Shown here: one piece after another, positions 10,234 to 22,177 of the stretch | Layout: every line of letters starts with the position of its first letter | How positions within the stretch are numbered: position 1 is the first letter of the stretch | Source: Collybiopsis luxurians FD-317 M1 | Lineage: Eukaryota; Basidiomycota; Agaricomycetes; Agaricales; Omphalotaceae | Length of the DNA: 64,000 bases | NCBI GenBank assembly: GCA_000827265.1 | Contig: KN834813.1 | Location: 75,815-139,814 of the forward strand | Reading direction: 5' to 3' | Program-made: the position numbers and the translations under genes | The notes under the pieces: model-generated | Told to the model about the DNA's origin: nothing | The model's input: the letters and a program-made list of their open reading frames with translations, nothing else | Database searches by the model: none

Positions 10234-13200
10234 TTACTCTGTCTTAAGTTTCAGCAGTTCTGCTTCCAACTGCTCAGCTGCATCCAACTTTTCTAGGGCA
10301 TGATAGGTAGCTGCAAGATTGGCCATGGAGCGCAATGTTTGAGGGTGATTATTCCCAAGCACTTGTTTGCACTTATCAAGTGCCTCCTCCCCCAGCTTCT
10401 CCGCTGCATCTAGCTTCCCCGATGCCTGATATATAGCTGCAAGATTAACCATAGAGTGCAATGTTTGAGGGTGACTATCCCTAAGCACATTCTTGGTCAA
10501 GGCAAATAGTTCCTCCCCTAGCTTCTCAGCCATTTCAAACTTTTCCTGTGCCTGGTATATAGTTGCAAGGTGAGCCCTGAGCTGCAAAGTAGTAGGATGT
10601 TGATCTCCCAACATATTGCTGTATAAGGGAATGCTTTCTTTATACAGCTTCTCAGCTGCATCCAGTTTTCCAAGACTTTGATATAAACGCCCAAGACTGA
10701 CCATGAAATGTAATGTTTCAGGATGATCATCCCCAAACCCATTCCTAGACAAGCGAAACACCTCCTCCCCCAATTTCTCGGCTTCATCCCATTTTTCCAG
10801 TGCTTGATATGTAGATACCAGATTTGCCATAGAGTGCAATGTATCGGGGTGATTATCTCCAAAAACACTCCTGTGCAGCTCTACTATCTCTCTGTCCATT
10901 CTCTCAACTGCATCCATCTTCCCTAGTTTCTTATATATAGCCGCAAGCTTAACCATGGAATGTATTGTATCAGGGTGATGATTACCAAGCACTTTCTTGT
11001 ACAGGCCCACTACCTCCTCACGAAGTGCTTCAGCTGCATGTAAGTTCCCCATTTCCTGATATGTAGCAGCAAGGTTGACCATAGTGCGCAATGTATAGAA
11101 GTGGTGATTCCCAAGCACTCTCTTGCATAAAGCAAGCATCTGCTCCTCTACCTTTCCAGCTGCATCCAACTTTTCTTGTGCATGATATGTAAGTGCAAGG
11201 TTCACCATAGAGCTTAGTGTGTCAGGGTGGTGGTCCCCAAGCACAATGCTGCACAATGGAAGAACCTCCTCTCCCAGCTTCTCAGCTGCATCTAACTTTC
11301 CAAGATCTTGGTATGTCATTGCAAGATTGACCATGAGGTGCAATGTATCAGCATATTGGCTCCCAAACACTTCCTTGCATAAAGGAAGAGCCTCCTCGGC
11401 TAACTTTTCAGCAGCCTCCAACTTTCCAAGTGCTCGATATGTATCTGCGAGGTTGACCATCAAGTTCAATGTATCAGAGTGGTGATCTCCAAGCACTTTC
11501 CTACATAGAGGAAGAGCTTCTTTGGCTAGCTTTTCATGTGCATCTAACCTATTGAGTGCCTGATATGTAGCTGCGAGATTGGCCATAAAGTGCAGTGTAT
11601 CTGGATGATCACCCCCAAGCACGTTCTTGTGTAAGGCAAGCACTTCCTCTCCTAATTTTTCAGCAGCATCTAATTTCCCAAGTGCATGGTATGTAGCGGC
11701 TAGATTGGCCATGGAATGCAATGTATCAGGGTGGTGCTCTCCAAGCACTTTCTTGCGCAAGACAAGGGCCTCCTCTTCCAAATTCCTAGCAGCATCCAGC
11801 TTCTCCAGGGCATGATATACAGCTGCTAGATTAGTCATAGAGCGCAGTGTATCAGGATGGTGGGGCCCAAGTTCTTCTTTGCACAGGCCCAGCACCTCTT
11901 CTGCAAGCTTCTGAGCAGAATCTAACTTTTCCAAAGCCAGACATGTTACAGCAAGGTCTGCCATGGAGTGCAATGTATCAGGGTGATTGTTTCCAAGCAC
12001 CTGCTTGCGTAAGGTAAGCACTTGTTCTCCCAGTTTCTCAGCCACATCCAATTTCCCAAGTTTTTGGTATGTAACTGCAAGATTGGCCATAGAGCGCAAT
12101 GTATCAGGGTTGTGGTTACCAAATACTTCTGTGCGCAAGGCAAGTATCTCTTCTCCCAGATTTTCAGCAGCATCCAGCTTTCCTAGTGCCTGATATGTAA
12201 CTGCAAGATTGGCCATAGAGTGCAAAGTATCTGGGTTGCGGTTCCCATACACTTTCCTACGCAAGGAAAGAATCTCCTCTCCAAGTCTCTCAGCGGCATC
12301 CAGCTTTCCCAGTGTCTGGTACATAACTGCAAGATCAGCAATAGAGTGCAGTGCATCAGGCTGGTAGGATTCAAGCGCTTTGCTGGACGGGGGAATGAAT
12401 TTCTGCTTGCCATCATCCTCATGTATCGATCCTTGTTCTTGCAATGTATCTGCAAGATACCGTGGAGAATTGGTTAACAGTATGCCAACAGCTGAAACTG
12501 TGAATTTATACACCTTGTACTGACACTTTAATTGATAGAAGAACTACATGAATGTGAATGTGCTCACCTTGATCATGCAAGAGTTCCAGAAGTTGAGGAA
12601 GAGCATCAAAGATAGCCTTCTGGAATCTCTCTAGATACAAGTAAATCATATGTTATGCAAAGATATAAAATATAATGAGTACCTTGCTGCAACAGCTCAA
12701 CAAATGCAGAAACTGCTTGAGACCGAACAGTCCAACTTTTATCTTTCAGAAGTTTTAAGAATTGTGGAAGGGCTTTCAGAAAGAAAGTATCTTGAAATAT
12801 TTCTAAATGCAAATAAAAAAGTAATATTTCAAAAGAAAGAAGATGGGCACTCACCTTCATTTGACAACTGTACCAGTGCAGAGACTGCCTGAGAGCGCAC
12901 ATTCTCATTTTCATCTTGCAGAAGTTTCAGGAGTTGCGGAAGGGCATCAAAAATAGCCTTTTGAAATCTCTCTATATGCAGGTGATTAATATGATATATG
13001 ACAACTGTCAAAAAGGGACACAAGTACCTTGTCTTGATAGCTCAACAAATGCGGCAGCTGCATAGGATCGGACAGTCCAACTTGCATCCTCCAGGAGGCC
13101 CCTGAATTGAGGAAGGGCAGAAAAAATAGAAGCCTGGAACCTCTCTAGATTCTAGTAAGAAACATGCTATTCAAAGGAAGACAAGGAATGCAAATACCTT

Positions 13201-15241
13201 GCTTTGACAGCTGAACTAAAACAGAAATTGCCTGGGATCGAACTTTCTCATTTACATCTTGTAGGAGTTCCAACAATTGAGGCAAGTCTTCTGAGATAGC
13301 ATTATGGAATCTCTCTGGATGCAATTAAGCAATAGAATGGCTTGACATAAATGACTCAATTACCTTGCTTTGATAGCTCAACAAATGCCAGGGTTACATA
13401 GGATCGAACAGACCAACTTTCATCCTTCAGAACTTGCCTGAACCGGAGCAGATCAGAAGGGATGGTGTTCAGATAAATCTCTGAAGGTCCATGAACAATA
13501 TGATATTTATCATCAAAAGACCTGGGTACCTTGCTTTGACAGTTGAATTAGGCCAGATGCTGTCTGGGACCTGACACGCTCATCTTCATTCTCCAAAAGT
13601 GCGAGGAATTGGGGAACAGCCTCTAGAACAGCATCATTGAATTCCTCTGCATAGGAGTCAACAATGTAGCAATTAAAATAAAGAGTATATGCACCTTGCT
13701 TCAAAAGTTCACAAAATGCTGAAGCAGCTTGAAATTGAACATTCTTATCTCCATCTTGTAGAAGTTTCAGAAACCGAGGAAGGGCTTCAGCAATAGCAAC
13801 ATTCCGTTCATCTGCAAGCTGATAAACAGTGTATAAACTTGAAGTAAGGAACATATATACCTTGCTTTAACAGTGCCTCAAATACAGAAGCTGCATGGAA
13901 TCGAACAGACCACCTTTCATCTCTCAGGAGTTTGAGCAATTGAGGAAGGTGTTTTGGAATTTCGTCTCCGAATTCCCCTGGGAATTTAAGTAAATGACAA
14001 TAGAAGCTAAAATAAATGACGTGGGTACTTTGCTTTGACAGCTCAACCATTGTAGAAGCTGTGTGCATTTGAACAGACCATTTTTGATCTTTCAAGAGTT
14101 CCAGAACTTCAGGAAGAATCTTAGCAATGGCCTCCTTGAATTTCCCTGTCTGCAGGTCAACAACACACTAATTCAAGATAAAGGGGAGGTACCTTGCTTT
14201 GACAGCTGAATAAATACAGCAGCTGCTTGAGATTGAACATCTGTATTTCCATCTTTGAGGAGACTCAAAATTTGGGAAAGAAGTTGGTTATCCTTCACTC
14301 TCTCTACAAGTAAGTCAGTAAAAATGCAATGATCTAAAGTAAAAAATTTTACGGTACCTAATGCCAGGCCAGATTGCAAGGGAAATGTTGTGTTCCATAT
14401 AGCATTGGGATCAATCTCATTAGCTGAAGTAACCCTATTTCCAAGGCCAAGGTAAGAGACCATCCATTCAATAATGCTAACTGTAAGCTGGGTCTTGGGT
14501 ATAATTACTATGCCATCTTGCAAAAGCTGGAAGAGGAGAAGAGGATCATCAGAGACCTTGAATTCAAGTTTTTGCGCCATGTCCAACTGATAATCCCACT
14601 TCTCTGGTTCATGATCTCTAGGTAAGGTTTGGAAGATAACTTGTTTGTAAGGATTGATTTCTAAAAGAGATCATTAACCCTAGCTTGGAGTGGAAAGTAT
14701 TGTATCAGCAGACCGGTAGGTAAAGGAACTTCCTTTTGAATCATCGCTTGTAGATCCAAAATAATCGGTCTAGTGGAATTAAATGCATCTGGGGAATATC
14801 TTTCCTTCATTGCCCTTCTCAAACCTTCTTCTACTACAGCAGAAAGGAGCATGGCAATGGAATCTTTGGTTAGATAGTGCCCGACAACCCAAAGCATCAA
14901 GAGCATGGTTCTTGCCCGTCCGATTGTATCAGGATCACTCAGGAGATTCGAAATCTCCCTGAAATGGAAAATTTGCTCTACAGACTGTATGAGAATGAAT
15001 AGTGTACCATATTTGACCACTAACTCAGTTGGTATGTGAACCGGTTTGAAGCTAGGTCCTTAGAGTACAAAGCAGCATGAAGGGTTTCAAAGTCGAATGT
15101 TGAAGGCCGTGGGATGTAGTCTAGGGCTGGATGAGCAGACAATGCATGATAAACCACAAGCCTTTGTTCAGCCTTTATATTCCGCTGGTCGTCTCTTGGA
15201 GATTGATTAATCCAAGCTTTGGACTTGAGCCTGTTGAACAT
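10234..15241 (-). CDS. Gene B: N-terminal domain + HEAT-like repeats + TPR array protein, complete
   Basis: Fifteen exons give about 1,397 aa with consistent phase. They are ~15042-15241, 14714-14958, 14358-14660, eleven HEAT exons (14193-14303, 14029-14145, 13861-13977, 13695-13811, 13530-13646, 13364-13480, 13198-13314, 13028-13144, 12855-12971, 12683-12802, 12568-12630), and the TPR exon 10234-12449. Domain order: unrecognised N-terminal domain (~1-250, with YHALSAHPALDYIPRP, ARTMLLMLWVVGH, VIIPKTQLT and YLGLGNRV), HEAT-like repeats, then 17 TPR units. The ATG is placed at the residue shared with gene A; an upstream frame extension lacks an ATG. The donor of intron 1 is uncertain (15042 or nearby). 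The TPRs are of the kinesin-light-chain type common in fungal NLR-like proteins, but no nucleotide-binding domain is visible. A scaffold or recognition role is inferred. Confidence 0.8.
10240..12355 (-). repeat. Gene B TPR array, 17 units of 126 bp
   Basis: Seventeen consecutive 42-residue TPR units lie in one exon. The consensus is LHSMANLAxTYxALGKLDAA then EKLGEEVLxLxKxVLG and NHHPDT. Units are close in sequence but not identical. Confidence 0.92.
12568..14303 (-). repeat. Gene B array of eleven HEAT-like exons, eight of exactly 117 bp
   Basis: Eight of the eleven exons are exactly 117 bp. The others are 111, 120 and 63 bp. They are separated by introns of roughly 47-57 bp, all in phase 1, so every exon is symmetric and encodes one 39-residue HEAT-like unit (E-R-F-x-x-A-I to E-L-S-K-Q-G). 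The last exon (12568-12630) is half length and encodes only the first helix. Confidence 0.85.
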
Positions 15242-15290
15242 CGCCGACACAAAAGAGCACAATGGGGTGAGATCGAACTAAGCGCATTGG

Positions 15291-15299
15291 CTTTATATC
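15291..15299 (-). promoter_or_regulatory. Possible TATA box of gene B
   Basis: GATATAAAG on the minus strand, about 50 bp upstream of the ATG. Its context is conserved with gene A. Confidence 0.45.
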
Positions 15300-16801
15300 T
15301 CCCTGACATGGGAAAGCGTCAATTTATTTCAATACAACAGCTTTTCATCACACCGCCATGGACATATGATGGGCACAGGGTGATCATTACAGGAAAGTCG
15401 GACTGAGCAGAATTTCGTAGTATGCCAGAATACAGAGTCGAAAGCTAGCACCTTTTTCATTTCATCAAGATAAAGTAATAGCGTAAACGATGCAAAGAAA
15501 ATCGGTGCGAAATCCGCCAAGTCCGACTTTCCCACCTCTAAAAATATAAAAGGAAGGTGATACCTGCCAAAAATAGGCGGAAAGAAGTGTCCGCCATGAG
15601 CAACTTTTGCTTCCATTTTCCCAAAGGTTTTTGATGCAATACGACAACTTCCTTAGGTTCGGCAGAGGGCTTGGTTACCAGGCTAATTGAATATTTGAAC
15701 TCTAGCGCTCGAACTAGCTCAACTTTTGGTCAGCATGACATTGTACCCACATCTGCAATCACCCGACCTATCCCGATGTAACCACGTTGACAGCAAGTCC
15801 CGGACCCGTATATACCGCGCGACTTCTTGCGGCGCCCTCTCTCATGTACAGCCGTTTGCATAAAGTGTTGCAGTCCCGATTTTTTCAACGGTTGTTGCTT
15901 ATACATTTCGGGGCCCAGGTCCACCAAATCCTACGGAACCAGCATCCGATGACACCACCCGTCAGTCAATCTTTATCGGAATCAGCGGTTTGCTCGTCCT
16001 TTGAGCATCGGCTCTGTGTCCGGCTCCCGGAATATATAGAGATCCTATCAGAATACCAAACACAAATATATACCATGAAAAGAAAAAAAAATCGAAACTG
16101 TTCCACCGTTCTTCTTGGCGATGATCCGAATACTCTTAAGACCTGAACACACCTGATACTATGATTGACTACTGGAATTTTTTTGAAACAACTTTCGATA
16201 CTCTTTCACACTTCTATTAACTTACATCGAGTATTAATTGGGGGGAGACCATGTAGTTGAGAGAATATTGCCTGCGCTCGACCTGTTACTTCCATCAAAC
16301 CGCCAGGAACAGTATTATAATCTATAGAAAGAACATATATAAGGAGCTGAAGCTCTTTGGTACAATACCAGGAGTGTAAATCTCAAATTGTGAAAGAATT
16401 GGCGAAGTATTGAATGAACGAGAAGAAAAATAGAGTGAAGCGGATGTCGAGCGTGACATTGAGCTCGGAAACGCACATGCCGTCGGCTCGGCCCTTAATG
16501 CAGCACTACGACGCTCCCTCTAGCCGTGGAGCCGACTTGCGGCTACTTCGTGACAACACCGTGACTGATGAGGGAAATATCCCTAACCTCCCTCGGTCAT
16601 TCTCCGAAGAGAGAAATAAAATTGCTATAAATCTCAAAAATTCAGTCCAAGGGTTTTCAAGCTTCAGAAATTCATCTATCGACTCAGAATAATGAAATTT
16701 GTACGCGTTCAAAAGTTATTAGGCGATTCATCAAAAAGAGTAATATCCCTAACAACCATAGTAGTCCCATCAATACATACGATTGATCGGACGCATGCTC
16801 C
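15300..16801. other. Intergenic upstream of gene B with a partial MITE end
   Basis: I can support no gene here. At about 15846-15895 the sequence ACAGCCGTTTGCAWAAAGT and the following ~30 bases resemble the left end of the mariner-like MITE at 49340. I did not find a matching right end nearby, so this looks like a solo or broken end. Confidence 0.4.
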
Positions 16802-16803
16802 TA

Positions 16804-17298
16804 CAGTCCTTTGCGTAATTCTGCGGCCCTCCGGAATCTATACCGTTGTTTATTTGTATTTATGTGATCTGCGCGCCCACAGAGCGCTAGTGTATTGAGC
16901 ATATCTGTATGTCATATTCGCAGCTTTATGGACACCAGCTAATCAGGATATTGGTTTATAATATTGGCCCAGTGTATGGGAGGCTGGAGGGACAAGTAAA
17001 TATGGTAAGAGTCGAGGAACTATGGCACAGCGCGGCACCTTGATGCAGTGATCGGGGTACTCGGTCATCTGTCAAACCTTGCGCATCTCACCAGTATGGG
17101 TACAAACCAGGAAAAATATGGCAAATATAGGTCTTTACCACAGGTTTGCAAGAATATAAAGGCTGGTTCCCAGAAATGGCAGTTACAGAGGGAAATGTTG
17201 AGGAAGAGGTGCCGTGGCTTTTGCTGGGGTATCATTACACAAATATAAATCAACAATGGCGCAGATTCCGAAGGGCCGCAGAATTACGCAAAGCACTG
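16804..17298. mobile_element. MITE with ~65-bp terminal inverted repeats and TA target duplication
   Basis: The left end (CAGTCCTTTGCGTAATTCTG and the next ~45 bases) is matched in inverted orientation by the right end (17230-17298, ending CGCAAAGCACTG). The element is flanked by TA on both sides (16802-16803 and 17299-17300). At 495 bp with no credible transposase frame it is non-autonomous. TA duplication with CAG termini points to the Tc1/mariner superfamily. Confidence 0.75.
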
Positions 17299-17554
17299 TA
17301 TCAAGTTTGACTCCATCCGGTGTGTTTGTAAGGAGACCAGCTTATGAATGTGTTGTGTGCAAGGCTTAGGAAAGGGAATCAAATTCGGATGGAATATCGG
17401 CGATACATGTTTTCAAGGTGGATCATAAGCATTGCATAGTCTATTATCTGTCTCGATTGTCACTCTCCGAGTCTACCCTACTTTGGAAGTTTTCCACTAG
17501 ACCTAGAAACGTATCATTATTCCCGGTTTACTGAAGTCTTACACCGTATTCACC

Positions 17555-18508
17555 TTAATTTTGATCGTGATAAGTGGCGTACCATCGAAACTCGCTACCG
17601 TTCTTATCTGCCGCTCCGCCAACTCTCTTACCGAGACCATAGTGGTCCACAGACCATTTGACAATGATCCGTGTCAGCTTTGACTGGGGTATTATTACAG
17701 GTTGGTGTACCTGGAGGAGACAGCTCGGGTCATCACGGATATTATATTCATGCTTTTCCTGGTTGGAGAGGGCGTTCAGCCAATCCGAATGAGCCGGTGG
17801 AATAGGAATAGTGGCATGTTCATCGGCGGTACTGAAGCTGCCATTGTCGAAGGGATTGCAGCCTAGTTTGAAGATGATCAAATGGCTAGCGAAACTGTGG
17901 CTTTTCAAGTTAAACATCACGATACCTTGTTTCATCGGCTGCTTTCTCTTGATCGTCTTCCGTAAACTTACAAAGACCCTCTCAAATCTTGTAATTTTGT
18001 CCACCCAATCATTGACTTCTGCGGCGGATACCCTATCCGCGATGGAATTCGTACGGAGCCCCTCCTCACAAGCTTGAGAAATAAGTCCGTCAATATCGTC
18101 ATCACTCAACCTATGCCCAATCACCCAGAGCAATATCAGCATGACTCTGGCATTCCGGCCCATCGTACCCCGTAGCCCTAACGTCGAGAGATGTTTGTCT
18201 GGGGCTTGAAGCCAACGTAAATGCGAACTTCAACCTCAAATAAATAGCGAACCTTGAAACCATTTCACTGGCCATGAACGATCCGGTGGAGAGTATATGT
18301 GGGCAAGTTCCGACAACGAGTAGTGCAAAGTAGGCAAATGAAGACTGTCCAGTGCCGGATGGAGGGATAAGGCGCAGTAGACAGCATTACGCTCTGCCTT
18401 GCGCTGTTCTTTTCGTTTCTTCCGAACACTGTAAACGGCCTCTATCGACTCGCGAAGCTGCTTGATTATGTCGCCAACTTCAAGATTGACAGTTACTATA
18501 CCAGCCAT
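17555..18508 (-). CDS. Gene D: stand-alone copy of the shared N-terminal domain
   Basis: Three exons, 18253-18508, 17926-18204 and 17555-17862, give 280 aa with consistent phase. Introns are 48 and 63 bp, at the same places as in gene C. The ATG at 18508 matches the position inferred for C, and fragment E aligns there too. Conserved blocks: YCALSLHPALDSLHLP, ARVMLILLWVIGHRLSDDD, NPFDN, VIIPQSKLTRIIVKW and YGLGKRVGG. It has no HEAT or TPR tail. It lies 1.1 kb upstream of LYS4 and on the opposite strand from it, with the dead copy E between. Function unknown. Confidence 0.75.
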
Positions 18509-18876
18509 TTCAACTGGATGTAGCTCTGAAATGAAGGAGTACCGAATTTCAAAAGAGAAGACAACTACAACCTTAAATGAACAGGATGACAATGTATATA
18601 ATATAAATTATACTATAGAGCTGATGAGGGAAGCAGGCCGCCACATGACTTACAGCCGGTAAAGAACAGCGGCGGTATTGCTGTAGGCTCAGCAGAATTT
18701 CTCAAACAATACCATCTGATACCGAGAACTCTGTCAGGAGACGTGGGAATCGGACTGCAAGGCAGAGAGAATCCAAAGTTTGGGGCCACAGTTTCCATTC
18801 GCCTTCCATTCAACATTCTCGGCTTGCAACCAACATAAGAGCGAACTCGAGAACTATTACATAATAAATCATGAAC

Positions 18877-19084
18877 CTTGAAATCGTTTCGTTAGCCATG
18901 AACGTTTGGGTGGATAGCATATGCAGCAAGTGCTCCAAACGTGTAGTGTAAATTATTAGGCAAATGCAGATTGTCCAGTGCCGGATGAAGCTGCATTAAG
19001 CGCATCGTAGACGGCCTTTATCGACGTGCGAAACTGCTCGATTATCGGAGCAACGTCAATGTTGACGGTGACTATACCAGCCAC
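18877..19084 (-). pseudogene. Fragment E: broken first exon of a C/D-type gene
   Basis: The minus strand encodes AGIVTVNIDVAPIIEQFRTS, almost the same as the start of gene D, but the first codon is GTG instead of ATG. An internal deletion removes the region between the VYDA and LHPALD blocks and shifts the frame, giving an early stop. The segment ends at an exon-1 donor-like ACCTTGAAA (plus strand), like C and D. No second or third exon follows. Confidence 0.75.
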
Positions 19085-19650
19085 TTCAAGTCCCGTAGCT
19101 GTGGAAATGGCAGGAGCACCGAATAAAGAATACTGTCACCTGAAAGCTGGTGAGAAAAGCTAGCAGCCACATGATATCGACTTGATACCGGAAAATGATT
19201 TCCGCCGTGTGTTAGTCGCGTTGGTTGACATCTTGAGGAAGAACAGCGGCGGTATTGCCACAGGCGCTCAACTACAATACCTCCTGGCCCCAACGGACGT
19301 GGGAATCGGACTGTGAGACAGAAAGAATCCATAGTTTGGGGTCATATGCCCCCCCATCTTAAGGCGTCAAGTTATGTATATCGCTCACTAATGCATCCAT
19401 TCAGCATGTCTCTTCCGACCTGGGAGCTTGCGGTAGATTCGACAGAGCAAAGCAGTACACATCAAGAGATAGAGCACTGCACAGTGAGAAATGTCAGCAG
19501 TTTTTCACTTGTTTTCGACAGTGAGAGTCAGTGGATGACATGGACCAGCACAGCCAGCGCTAAAACAGGGAATAAGCGCTGGCACTAAACCAAGCACAGT
19601 GATTGGCTAATGACTCGTTTTCTTTCTCTCGCTCACTGCTCAGGCAGCTC

Positions 19651-22177
19651 ATGATACCGCGACGAGCAGCTGTGCTCATCGGCAGACACAGTGGACGGTC
19701 ATCGTCAACCTCGACGTGCCGAGCTGGATACGCGACCGTAGCCAATGGCACCAAAACTCCGCAGACGGTGATTGAAAAAGTTGTCCAGCGATATGCTGTT
19801 GGACTGGCTCCAGGACATACAGTCCAGGCAGGAGACTATGTGATGATCAGGCCGGAACATGTTATGACACACGATAATACTGGTCCTGTTATATCCAAGT
19901 ACGTCTCGTTTACATTCCTACTTCGAAAATTCACAACTTTCAATAGATTCAAATCCATCGGAGCAACTTCAATCCATAACCCCCGCCAGCCAGTCTTTAC
20001 ACTGGACCACGATGTCCAGAACACGTCTCCAGCTAATCTCAAAAAGTATGCTTCAATAGAAGCTTTCGGTCGGACGCATAACATCGATTTTTATCCCGCC
20101 GGACGAGGAATCGGACACCAAGTTCTCATTGAAGAAGGATATGCTTTCCCCTACACTCTCACTGTTGCCTCTGACTCTCATTCAAATATGTACGGCGGTG
20201 TCGGAGCAGTAGGCACCCCCATCGTCCGCACAGATGCCGCAGCTCTTTGGGCGACTGGTAAAACATGGTGGCAAGTTCCTCGTGTGATTAACGTCGAACT
20301 ACAGGGAAAACTCAGAAGCGGTGTCACCGGAAAAGACGTCATCGTCGCCCTGTGTGGATGTTTCAACCAGGACGAAGTTCTCAATGGAGCCCTCGAGTTT
20401 ACAGGCGAAGGGATAGCGAGTTTGGGTGTCGAAGAACGATTGACGATCGCAAATATGACCACAGAATGGGGTGCGCTGGCCGGTGTTTTCCCTGTTGACC
20501 AAACACTGTTGGATTGGTATGAAACTGTTTTGGCGGAATTGGAACTGCGAACGTTCACGCAAAGTGGTATCCCACCCCCACCTGAACATCCCCGCCTTAA
20601 TCGCCCTCGTATCGACGGCCTCAAATCCACTCTATCCCTTTCTCCCTCCGAAACATTCGCCTCTGATCCTGGAGCGACCTACGCACAAAGACTGGTGTTT
20701 GATCTGTCCAGTCTGGTACCGCACGCGTCTGGGCCTAACAGTGTCAAGGTGTCAACGCCGCTGCCGACACTTGAAGAACAGAAAATCAAGATTGATAAAG
20801 CTTATCTTGTCAGCTGTACCAATTCGCGAGTGGGAGACCTAGCTGCAGCTGCTGACGTTTTTCGCGAAACGTCTCCTTCACATTCCTCATCCACTTCCGC
20901 ACGAACACCAATCAAAAAAGTACACAAAGATGTAGAATTCTACATTGCGGCTGCCTCTTCGGCCGTTCAAGCCGAGTCCGAGAAGCGAGGGGACTGGAAT
21001 GTGCTGGTACGGGCAGGAGCAAAAGTTTTGCCAGCGGGATGTGGGCCGTGTATCGGACTGGGTGTGGGATTATTGGAGGAAGGTGAAGGTAAGTTGTACC
21101 TTCCCGAATTTTTGCTATCTACGCCCCTCTAATTCTCTACTCCTGCTAGTCGGCATCTCTGCCACCAACCGCAACTACAAAGGCCGCATGGGACATCCGA
21201 AAGCACAAGCATACCTTGCTTCGCCTGCAGTCGTCGCAGCGAGCGCTATCAATGGGTACATATGCTCACCCGAACAGTCACAGGGTATGAAAGCAGCCGT
21301 TCCTTCGTTCAGTGTTGCTTCCGAGTCTGCTTCCTCCCCGACATCACCAACATCCTCTTCTTCAACCTCCTCTCAACCTTTTTCTTCCACAATCGACATA
21401 ATTGCCCCCTTCCCAACCCACTTACACGGGCCTGTCCTCTTCCTCCCAGCCGACAACGTCTCCACCGACGCTATCTACCCCGGCAAGTACACATATCAGG
21501 ATGGTATGACGATGGAGGATATGGGAAAGGTCGTATTGGAGAATTATGATCCAAGCGCGAGTGGAGTTTTGGTGAAGCTCAGAGAGGGGATACAAGATCC
21601 CTGGACACGGCCGACGCAGGCGCAGTTGCTGGAGCAGGTTAGTGTACAGGAGAAGGCGAAGGGTGAGGAGGTTACTATAACCGCGCCCCTCGTTGTCTCG
21701 GGGTTCAACTTTGGTACGGGTTCGTCGAGGGAACAGGCGGCGACATCTCTGCTCGCGGCTGGTGTACCGATAGTGATTGCGGGTTCGTTTGGGGATATTT
21801 TCAAGGTGAGAGTGTGCTAGTGCTTTCTGTGCTACACTCGAATAACTGGCTGCTTTACTCTGTAGCGCAACGCCATTAACAACGGTCTCATTTGTATTGA
21901 ATGTCCCGCGCTTGTAGAGGACCTTACAGCAGAATATGCTAAAGGGGTCAGATCAGGGAATGGGCTTATGATACAACAACAACAAAGTGGGGATGCGTTG
22001 GCGTTGGAGGTTGATATGCGACTGGGTAAGATGAAGCTTGGGAGGGAAAGAAAAGTGTATGATTTCAAGAGTGTTGGAGCGAGCGTGCAAGAGCTGTGGT
22101 TGTGTGGTGGATTGGAGGGATTGGTGCTGAAGGAGTTGAGGGAGAAGGGGGGGAGCACGGCGGAGGTTAGGTTGTAG
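19651..22177 (+). CDS. LYS4: Homoaconitase, mitochondrial (lysine biosynthesis)
   Basis: Four exons, 19651-19898, 19947-21088, 21150-21805 and 21866-22177, give 785 aa. The upstream frame to 19603 opens only with TTG, so the ATG at 19651 is used. It yields an Arg/Ser-rich N-terminus ([19 protein letters not shown]) fitting a mitochondrial presequence. The aconitase fold is clear: [25 protein letters not shown], and the three [4Fe-4S] cysteines in SCTNS (near residue 373) and CGPC (near 447-450). The swivel domain contains [10 protein letters not shown] and [17 protein letters not shown]. The family hydrates homoaconitate to homoisocitrate in the fungal alpha-aminoadipate pathway. A Ser/Thr/Pro-rich linker joins the two parts. 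A decayed second copy lies at 8.8-9.8 kb. Confidence 0.93.

Noticed and set aside
10518..12477. Several open frames in other frames and on the plus strand across the TPR exons
   Set aside because: They are by-products of the 126-bp coding period (in phase with codons) and have no start context, splice partners or motifs of their own.
12568..14303. Regular ~167-bp repeat-spacer pattern resembling a CRISPR array
   Set aside because: The repeats are protein-coding HEAT exons in a eukaryotic gene, with splice sites at each edge and diverged unit sequences.
19603..19650. LYS4 start at 19603
   Set aside because: The codon there is TTG. The first in-frame ATG is at 19651 and gives a good mitochondrial presequence.
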